The position numbers and the translations under genes are program-made. A stretch of 39,985 nt of DNA from a virus: positions 1 to 39,985 of IMG/VR virus record IMGVR_UViG_3300024262_000089; one strand, 5' to 3'. A model generated the notes under the pieces. It searched no databases. It saw only the letters and a program-made list of their open reading frames with translations, and was not told the origin of the DNA. Position 1 is the first letter of the stretch, and each line of letters starts with the position of its first letter. Below, one piece after another: positions 30,799 to 36,374 of the stretch.

Positions 30799-31911
30799 AT
30801 GAAAAAGAAATCAGCAACTTCAAAACTGAAAAAGATCAAAGTTGAGAAAAGGGAACCAGTTTGGAAAGGTCCAATTGAAGAAGGTGTTACTCAAAGTTTG
30901 TTGAGTATGTTTTTGACTTGCCGAGAACGATTCAGACTGAGGGTGGTTGAAGGCTTGCGAGTGGTAGAGGGATTTTCCAAAGCTCTTGAATATGGAAACA
31001 TGTGGCATCTCTGCGAAGAGAATCATGCTCACGGAATTGATTGGGAGAAGCCTCTCAAAGAGTATGCTCAAAAACTGGTTGGTCTGTATCAAGGTCAACA
31101 AGAGGAAGTCAGCAAGTGGTATTCAATCTGCAAGATGCAATTTCCCCATTATGTGAAATACTGGAAGCAACATCCAGACGTTAAGAAGCGAACGCCAGTC
31201 TTGTCTGAGGAAGTCTTTTGCGTGCCTTATGTTCTTCCTTCAGGGAGAGTAGTGAAGCTGAAGGGTAAATGGGACAGTGTTGATATCGTTGGTAAGGGAA
31301 GAAATCGACAACTCTGGCTCCAAGAGAATAAATCCAAAGGAACCGTTGACGAAGAAAATATGGAACTGCAATTGGCCTTCGATCCTCAAACGATGATTTA
31401 TGTCGTGGCTCTTGAAGCAGCGATCAAATGCGGTCAAGTAAAATCTCCAGAAGAAAAGATTACTGGCGTACGTTATAATGTCGTGCGGAGACCACTGAGT
31501 AGCGGGAAAGGTTGTATCAGACAACACAAACCGACGAAAAGTAATCCTGCTGGAGAAAGCCTTGAGAGTTTCTATGGTAGGCTGGAGCAATATATCGTTG
31601 ACGAGCCAGAACACTATTTCAAACGATGGAACGTAGAACTCTCTCAAACAGACATTGATAAGTTCAAAACTCAATTTTTCAATCCAATTTTGGAACAACT
31701 CTGCGATTGGTGGGAGTTCATCGCCGTAGAGCCTTTCAATCCTTGGACTAAACGAATGGGACATGCTCAAGGAATTCATTGGAGACATCCTTATGGAATG
31801 TACAATCCAGTGAATGAAGGAAGAGACCAATACAGTGAGTTTTTGAAGAATGGAAACGAAACAGGATTGACTAGAATTCCAGAACTGTTCCCCGAACTGA
31901 AAGAAGAATAA
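30799..31911 (+). CDS. PD-(D/E)XK nuclease, RecB/Cas4-like
   Basis: 370 residues. After the basic N-terminus SKLKKIKVEK come QSLLSMFLTCRERFRLR, GNMWHLCEE (His70) and KGKWDSVDIV (Asp159), then LWLQENKSKG (Glu176-x-Lys178), the D-(x)-ExK core; QLAFDPQTMIYVVALEA follows as in motif QxxxY. Likely a 5' or 3' exonuclease used with the downstream Sak4 recombinase. It contains one copy of TACGTTATAAT (31469). Confidence 0.85.
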   Translation: MKKKSATSKLKKIKVEKREPVWKGPIEEGVTQSLLSMFLTCRERFRLRVVEGLRVVEGFSKALEYGNMWHLCEENHAHGIDWEKPLKEYAQKLVGLYQGQQEEVSKWYSICKMQFPHYVKYWKQHPDVKKRTPVLSEEVFCVPYVLPSGRVVKLKGKWDSVDIVGKGRNRQLWLQENKSKGTVDEENMELQLAFDPQTMIYVVALEAAIKCGQVKSPEEKITGVRYNVVRRPLSSGKGCIRQHKPTKSNPAGESLESFYGRLEQYIVDEPEHYFKRWNVELSQTDIDKFKTQFFNPILEQLCDWWEFIAVEPFNPWTKRMGHAQGIHWRHPYGMYNPVNEGRDQYSEFLKNGNETGLTRIPELFPELKEE

Positions 31912-32156
31912 TGCAAAAGACTGGACTAACTATGGATGAGGCTAAAGACCTCATAAAAGAGCCTACTCTAAGAGGGGAAAGCTCTTGTGGTACTTGTGGA
32001 TTTTTTAGAAAAGGTCATTACTACTCAGACAGTACAAAAAACTTTGCAGATTTTGTGTTTGATAGTAGTCTTGGAAATTGTTGTAGATTTCCTGAAACTG
32101 CTCTAAAAACAAAGACCCATTGGTGCGGAGAATTTTCATTAGAGGACAAAAAATAA
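31911..32156 (+). CDS. Small Cys-rich protein, 81 aa
   Basis: TAATG overlap with the nuclease. Cys pattern CGTCGFF, GNCCRFPE and THWCGEF, four or five ligands for a zinc or Fe-S cluster. Similar short conserved proteins occur in phage replication blocks. Function unknown. Confidence 0.5.
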   Translation: MQKTGLTMDEAKDLIKEPTLRGESSCGTCGFFRKGHYYSDSTKNFADFVFDSSLGNCCRFPETALKTKTHWCGEFSLEDKK

Positions 32157-32164
32157 TCTCAATA

Positions 32165-32340
32165 GGCAAGGTGGCGAAATGGTAGACGCTGATGACATAG
32201 AAGACTTATGAAGGTGTGCTATGTCCCCGAGAACAGTGAATAAACGCGAGTGACAAGAGGGTCTGGAAGGTCACTGGTTTTGATCCAGCAGCACTGTCGC
32301 GAATTAGTAAGTCATGCAGGTTCGAATCCTGCCCTTGCCA
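32165..32340 (+). tRNA. tRNA-like gene with a large internal insert
   Basis: Perfect 7-bp acceptor stem: GGCAAGG (32165-32171) with CCTTGCC (32333-32339), discriminator A. Next a D-arm of the leucine type (GCG AAATGGTAGA CGC) and a perfect T-arm GCAGG TTCGAAT CCTGC (32316-32332). Between D- and T-arm are about 120 nt, where 35-50 would be usual. The insert can form GACATAG/CTATGTC, CGCGA/TCGCG and GTGAC/GTCAC hairpins, and no ordinary anticodon arm is evident. Intron, hybrid or tRNA-like RNA are open. Confidence 0.65.
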
Positions 32341-32375
32341 TTTTACAAATCCCTGAAACTGACTGGAGAAATCTG

Positions 32376-33233
32376 ATGGCCGTTGTTACGAAGCAGAAAC
32401 GAAAAGGCGTTAAGAAACTCACTGGAGATATCTTCGATCAAATTCAACCAATTGAGTTTGACGATTACTTGAAGATGAATCTTTATGGGAAAAGTGGAAC
32501 AGGAAAAACTTCTTTGTGGAGCAGTTTTCCTGGACCAATTCTTGGAATCATTACTTCTGGCTCAAACAAATCTGGTGAGTTGAGAAGTATTTCAAAAGCA
32601 ACAATCAAGAAAAACAGAATTGAACAGTTCCCTCTTCAAGACCCAGACCAGATTCGGGAAATTGTTAAAGCCCAAAGAGACTCTGGACGATTCAAAACTC
32701 TAGTCGTGGATCATATCTCCTCGCTTCAGGATCAAGTGTTAAAGAGTGTTTTGGGACTGGATGAAGCTCCTACTCAACTCTCATGGGGATTGGCAACTCA
32801 ACAGCAATATGGAACGCTGGCTCATCGCATGAAGGATTACATGCGAGACCTTCTTGGATTGGAAAACTGCAACATTGTTTTCGTAGCTCAAGAAAGAGTC
32901 TTTGAACCTAACAATGAAGATTCTGAATTAGATTTGCTACCTTATGTGGCTTCTGCGGTGAGTCCTTCAATTGTTGGATGGCTCAATCCTGCGGTAGACT
33001 ACATCTGTGAGACGTTTATCCAAGCAAAAACGGCAGAGAAAACGATTAAGGTTGCTGGAAAAACGAAGACTAAAACTATTCGCCTGTCTGGAGTAGAATA
33101 CTGCCTGCGAACTGGACCTTCAGAAGTCTACACTACAAAATTCAGAAAGCCTCACGACAGTGGAATTGATCTTCCAGAATACATTGTTGATCCAACATAT
33201 GATAAAATCATGAAACTCATTCAAGGAGAATAG
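32376..33233 (+). CDS. Sak4-type RecA-like single-strand annealing ATPase
   Basis: 285 residues from ATG 32376 behind GACTGGAGAAATCTG. Walker A YGKSGTGKTS (37-46); Walker B-like FKTLVVDHIS. The LGLDEAPTQLSWGLATQQQYGTL and NIVFVAQERVFE segments fit the AAA/Sak4 family of phage recombinases (short RecA-like without the RecA N- and C-domains). It should promote annealing or strand exchange with an ssDNA partner. Confidence 0.8.
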   Translation: MAVVTKQKRKGVKKLTGDIFDQIQPIEFDDYLKMNLYGKSGTGKTSLWSSFPGPILGIITSGSNKSGELRSISKATIKKNRIEQFPLQDPDQIREIVKAQRDSGRFKTLVVDHISSLQDQVLKSVLGLDEAPTQLSWGLATQQQYGTLAHRMKDYMRDLLGLENCNIVFVAQERVFEPNNEDSELDLLPYVASAVSPSIVGWLNPAVDYICETFIQAKTAEKTIKVAGKTKTKTIRLSGVEYCLRTGPSEVYTTKFRKPHDSGIDLPEYIVDPTYDKIMKLIQGE

Positions 33234-33234
33234 A

Positions 33235-33405
33235 ATGGCGACTACACAGAAACAGGACATTGATTTCATTGATACGGTGATTCCAAGCGACCTGCTTGAA
33301 CAGGCAATCGACTGGATCGCGGCAAACATGGCCCCGGAAGAGGTATTCCCTGATTCCAAGTTGGAACAGTGGGCGGAAGAAGCTGGGCACATTCAAGGAG
33401 AATAA
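33235..33405 (+). CDS. 56-aa acidic protein
   Basis: ATG 33235 behind TTCAAGGAGAATAGA. The sequence DLLEQAIDWIAANMAPEEVFPDSKLEQWAEEAG is a helical bundle-like peptide of a type frequent in planctomycete and phage genomes. Its leader is copied almost exactly in front of csrA. Confidence 0.5.
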   Translation: MATTQKQDIDFIDTVIPSDLLEQAIDWIAANMAPEEVFPDSKLEQWAEEAGHIQGE

Positions 33406-33406
33406 A

Positions 33407-33589
33407 ATGCTTTGTCTGACACGGAGGCTAAAAGAAGCAATCATGATTAACGACAACATTGAAATCGTTGTTTTGGAAACAAGAGAAGATCGTGTAATGA
33501 TTGGAATTCAAGCACCAAAAGAAATGAAGATTTATAGAAAGGAGATTTGGCTCAAAAGAAAATCCGCTGAGAAAGATTCTACAGAGTAG
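33407..33589 (+). CDS. csrA: CsrA/RsmA-family RNA-binding regulator
   Basis: 60 residues from ATG 33407 (leader TTCAAGGAGAATAAA); the longer frame to 33296 is not used. It begins MLCLTRRLKEAIMI and continues VLETREDRVMIGIQAPKEMKIYRKEI, the CsrA fold, with the Leu4/Arg6 end and the later Arg44-like position that bind RNA. CsrA binds GGA in mRNA leaders and changes translation or decay. Its own leader has CAAGGA overlapping the SD. A phage-borne copy suggests control of host or phage messages. Confidence 0.92.
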   Translation: MLCLTRRLKEAIMINDNIEIVVLETREDRVMIGIQAPKEMKIYRKEIWLKRKSAEKDSTE

Positions 33590-33634
33590 CTGGGTTGATC
33601 AACCAAAATTGTTTTTGTTCAAAAGGAATTAAGA

Positions 33635-34525
33635 ATGGCTAAGAAGAAACAGAAAAGTGCGTTGGCTGGAGTGTCCGTTAAAGCGATCAAAAAAGCTGCA
33701 AAGGAACCAACGAAAGCAACAGGACAGATTCCTGGAGGTATTTCCAAGGGAGTCGCTCAACTGAAGAGTTGCTATTTTGCTCTGTACGAGAACGGAGTGA
33801 ATAAGGGCAAACCTTATTTCAGAGCATCAGGCGTTGTGGTTGCTGGTAATCATGCAACACGAAATGTGATTGGCTTGACGACGTCAATCATGGAACCAAT
33901 TTGTGATACAACAACGAGGGCAGGAAAAACGACGACTGAAGATGAGCATATCTCCAGCATCATGAATACGCTTCGACTGCTTGGAGCAGATACAGAAGAT
34001 GTTGACGATGTTTCCAATCTTGAAGAGCTTGCTGCCGATCTGGTAGAAGCTGCTCCTCACTTCTCGTTTTCAACTTCACAATCAGAGCCTACTACAGAAT
34101 TTCCTGATCCAAGGGTTTGGGAAAATTGGTATGGAGCAGTCGATGATTTTGAAGCGGACGCTGGAGACGATGGAGTAGATGAAACTCCAGAAGACACTGA
34201 TGAAGAGGAAGACGACGAAGAGGAAACTGAAACTGAAGATGATGATGATGATGATGAGGAAGAAGAGACGGCAGAAGCTGAAGAAGAAGAGGATGACGAC
34301 GATGACGAAGAAGAAGACGATGATGAAGAAGAGGAAGAGGAAACTGAAAAAGTTGAGCCACCGGAAAAAGGTGACGTGTATCTTTACAAACCACCAAAGA
34401 AGAAAAAGAAGATTGAGGTGGAAGTCACAGCAGTCTTTCCCGGCAAACAAACTTGTAATGTAAAAAGTGTTGATGATGGAAAGGTTATCAAGAGTATTTC
34501 ATGGGATGCTCTTGAAACAGAATAG
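33635..34525 (+). CDS. Sak4-partner, putative ssDNA-binding-type protein with acidic linker
   Basis: 296 residues. N-terminus basic (AKKKQKSALAGVSVKAIKKAAKEPTK); a beta-rich middle (KSCYFALYENG and YFRASGVVVAGNHA); a block of more than 60 Glu/Asp around residues 185-245; and a C-terminal small beta domain with KKKKKIEVEVTAVFPG. SSB proteins of phages with Sak4 often have acid-rich tails that bind partners, but the OB core is not evident to me. Downstream of Sak4 and csrA. Confidence 0.45.
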   Translation: MAKKKQKSALAGVSVKAIKKAAKEPTKATGQIPGGISKGVAQLKSCYFALYENGVNKGKPYFRASGVVVAGNHATRNVIGLTTSIMEPICDTTTRAGKTTTEDEHISSIMNTLRLLGADTEDVDDVSNLEELAADLVEAAPHFSFSTSQSEPTTEFPDPRVWENWYGAVDDFEADAGDDGVDETPEDTDEEEDDEEETETEDDDDDDEEEETAEAEEEEDDDDDEEEDDDEEEEEETEKVEPPEKGDVYLYKPPKKKKKIEVEVTAVFPGKQTCNVKSVDDGKVIKSISWDALETE

Positions 34526-34535
34526 TTGAGGGGAG

Positions 34536-34581
34536 AGAGGCAGGAGAGTTCATGGAAGTTTAATATCTCCTGCCTCTTTTT
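34536..34581 (+). terminator. Strong Rho-independent terminator
   Basis: Perfect 12-bp stem AGAGGCAGGAGA (34536-34547) and TCTCCTGCCTCT (34566-34577) with TTTTT. Follows the SSB-like gene and immediately precedes the next tRNA. Confidence 0.9.
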
Positions 34582-34583
34582 AT

Positions 34584-34656
34584 GGTCCTGTAGTTCAATT
34601 GGGAGAACAGCGGGGTGCATCCCGGACGAATGCTGGTTCGAATCCAGCCAGGACCA
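34584..34656 (+). tRNA. tRNA with atypical anticodon arm (tentatively GCA)
   Basis: Acceptor GGTCCTG/CAGGACC is perfect, D-arm GTTC AATTGGGA GAAC and T-arm GCTGG TTCGAAT CCAGC are canonical, discriminator A, length 73. The anticodon region GCGGG GTGCATC CCGGA pairs poorly (2 mismatches) with a 7-nt loop, reading GCA (Cys) at the standard place; a better CGGG/CCCG stem leaves a 6-nt loop. Identity uncertain. Confidence 0.8.
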
Positions 34657-34734
34657 ATGTTATATTCGGCATGGACAAGGCCGATAACTTGATGCCTCTG
34701 ACTTAACCAGTCCCGTTTCCTTATTGGCATCTCA

Positions 34735-34763
34735 AAATGAGTGGGTGAAGCTCATTTCTTTTC
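34735..34763 (+). terminator. Weak terminator-like hairpin
   Basis: AATGAG...CTCATT 6-bp stem with a T-rich tail (TTCTTTTC). Lies between the tRNA and the membrane-protein gene. Could end tRNA transcription. Supported only by this short stem. Confidence 0.35.
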
Positions 34764-34777
34764 TTTAAGGATTCAAC

Positions 34778-35008
34778 ATGAATAGAAAACAGGCTGTTTG
34801 TTTGTTCTGTATATTGTGGGTTGTAATCCCTCTTTTGATTATTGAAATTTCCGCAGCTTCAAAAATGATTGAGAGATACTATGTAACCTCTGTAGGAATA
34901 GAGGATTGGTGTTTACTGATTTTAGCAATGACATTTTTTGTTTTCTTGAATGTCTGCTTGATTGGCACTTCCATCGCCCTTTACTTAACTTTTTCTTCAG
35001 GGAAATAA
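34778..35008 (+). CDS. Small two-span membrane protein, 76 aa
   Basis: Hydrophobic spans about residues 8-27 and 45-70 (FCILWVVIPLLIIEI and LLILAMTFFVFLNVCLIGTSIAL) joined by a short loop. SD weak (TTAAGGATTCAAC). Ends in TTCTTCAGGGAAATAA, one of the repeated motifs. May act in host membrane; unknown. Confidence 0.5.
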   Translation: MNRKQAVCLFCILWVVIPLLIIEISAASKMIERYYVTSVGIEDWCLLILAMTFFVFLNVCLIGTSIALYLTFSSGK

Positions 35009-35009
35009 T

Positions 35010-35180
35010 GTGAAGAAGAAATATCCATACAAACGAAAAGTGAATTACGTTTGCGTTGCTTGTTCTGATACAGGCTTGAATTCAAAAGGTGGAGTTTGCT
35101 ATGCCTGCCAGAAAAGAGATCAAGGGAAAAGAATCGAAGCTAAGCAAGACGCTCAAAAACATAAAAATAAAAAGAAGTGA
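35010..35180 (+). CDS. 56-aa zinc-ribbon peptide
   Basis: Starts at GTG 35010, 6 nt after CAGGGA. YVCVACSDTG and GVCYACQKRDQG give two CxxC pairs. Strongly basic (many Lys). Overlaps the next gene by 80 nt in another frame. Real but short; start codon is inferred. Confidence 0.45.
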   Translation: MKKKYPYKRKVNYVCVACSDTGLNSKGGVCYACQKRDQGKRIEAKQDAQKHKNKKK

Positions 35181-35724
35181 ATGGGTTCTAAGACCTGAAG
35201 TGTTACTTTGCCCTAATACCCCTAAGCCAATGCACGGAATCGCTCCAAGGGTAATCCTAGGACAGAAGTGGTGGGATGCTACAAGGAAAGCTGCTTATCA
35301 ATCCACTGATTTACATTGTGTCGCTTGTGGAACTCCCAAACATAAAGTCAAGGGAAGTCGCAAACACTTAGAGGGTCATGAGATTTATGACGTTGATTAT
35401 CAAAGAGGAACTTTGACTTACATTGAGACTGTTCCTCTTTGCCCTTACTGTCACATGTATATTCATGATGGTAGATTGCTGGCGTTGATGCAGAAAAAAG
35501 TTCTCACTCAAAGAAAGTTCACAGCAGTCATTCAACATGGCGATTCAGTTTTGAAGGCAGCAGGATTAAATCGACCAACAAAATTCAGTCGAGACGAAGC
35601 TATAATCTCTGCAATCTCAAATGGAAAAGTTGCTGAATGGGCTGAGTGGAGATTGATACTCAAGGGCAAAACGTATCCACCTAAGTTCAAGACTCTGAAA
35701 GAATGGGAGAAAGCTCATGCCTGA
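35101..35724 (+). CDS. HNH-type endonuclease with basic N-terminus
   Basis: 207 residues from ATG 35101 (SD GGTGGAG). N-terminal KTLKNIKIKRSEW resembles the basic tag in the helicase. Then HCVACGTPKHK, LEGHEIYDVDYQRG and VPLCPYCHMYIHDGRLL: a zinc-supported HNH core (C-x2-C, H-x-x, C-x2-C-H-x3-H). Likely DNA endonuclease. An alternate GTG start is at 35089. Confidence 0.7.
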   Translation: MPARKEIKGKESKLSKTLKNIKIKRSEWVLRPEVLLCPNTPKPMHGIAPRVILGQKWWDATRKAAYQSTDLHCVACGTPKHKVKGSRKHLEGHEIYDVDYQRGTLTYIETVPLCPYCHMYIHDGRLLALMQKKVLTQRKFTAVIQHGDSVLKAAGLNRPTKFSRDEAIISAISNGKVAEWAEWRLILKGKTYPPKFKTLKEWEKAHA

Positions 35725-35989
35725 AATTTGTGAGTATTGTAAAGCTGAGTTTTTATGTTCTAGCAGACCAGTGAGACTCTTGTTTGGAAAACACATTTGT
35801 AAAACTTGTAGTAACAAGTTTCGAAGACATCAATTGGGGCCAGACACTTCAAAAACAGAAACTGAAATGGAGTATGAAAAGTTTCTGAAAGGTAAAGTAC
35901 AATTGCCTCTAATAATCAAACACAAAAATCGTCATGGCGATGTAGCAGCTGGACCTCTGAAACCTTCAACCAAATTTTTCAAGATGTAG
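35717..35989 (+). CDS. Zinc-finger protein, 90 aa
   Basis: ATG 35717 overlaps the previous gene. CEYCKAEFLC and ICKTCSNKF form a C-x2-C...C-x2-C site, followed by a flexible C-terminus. Sits between HNH and the next gene. Unknown. Confidence 0.5.
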   Translation: MPEICEYCKAEFLCSSRPVRLLFGKHICKTCSNKFRRHQLGPDTSKTETEMEYEKFLKGKVQLPLIIKHKNRHGDVAAGPLKPSTKFFKM

Positions 35990-35996
35990 GTTCAAA

Positions 35997-36374
35997 ATGA
36001 AAGACAATGTACGAGCCGCAATAGAGCGACTAAGACAGGACGATTTGACATTTGGAAATGACCGCAGAAACAGTTGCCGGATGAATTATGATGGACGAGC
36101 TGTTTGGGAAGATGTGCAAACTTTGCTTTCAGAACATCTGGCAGACGATGACGAGCCCGTGACTGTCGAGTGGCTGGAATCGGTCGGGTTCAAGGGCATC
36201 TCCGTGATGGCCGAGGTGATTCTGTCGGCTTACGTGCGGCTTCAAAGGCCGTCCTACGATGTCGTCGTTCGCGGAAATGGCGCGGCGTTTTCCCCGCCTC
36301 TAGCGACAGCCGAAACCCGTGGCGACGTCCGCCGATTGTGTGCAGCACTGGGGATCGAACTAAAGGAAATCTGA
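35997..36374 (+). CDS. Protein with unusual GC-rich composition, 125 aa
   Basis: Bases from about 36130 to 36350 are visibly richer in G and C than both neighbours, with codons GTC, GCC, GGC and CGC used far more. The protein (VTVEWLESVGFKGISVMAEVILSAYVRL) is helical and of unknown family. Stops directly before the polymerase. Likely recently gained from a GC-richer genome. Confidence 0.55.
   Translation: MKDNVRAAIERLRQDDLTFGNDRRNSCRMNYDGRAVWEDVQTLLSEHLADDDEPVTVEWLESVGFKGISVMAEVILSAYVRLQRPSYDVVVRGNGAAFSPPLATAETRGDVRRLCAALGIELKEI

Noticed and set aside
31469-31479. TACGTTATAAT inside the nuclease as a functional promoter
   Set aside because: Lies well inside the coding sequence without the shared upstream part and far from a gene start; kept only in the repeat finding.
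31240-31830. 196-aa frame on the - strand
   Set aside because: Shadow of the PD-(D/E)XK nuclease gene; no domain, no SD.
32165-32340. tmRNA reading of the long tRNA-like gene
   Set aside because: The 5' end lacks the tmRNA sequence, and no tag ending in Ala-Leu-Ala-Ala was found in the insert.
34082-34450. Frames opposite the acidic tract (Phe/Ile/His-rich)
   Set aside because: Artefact of the GAT/GAA repeats on the other strand.
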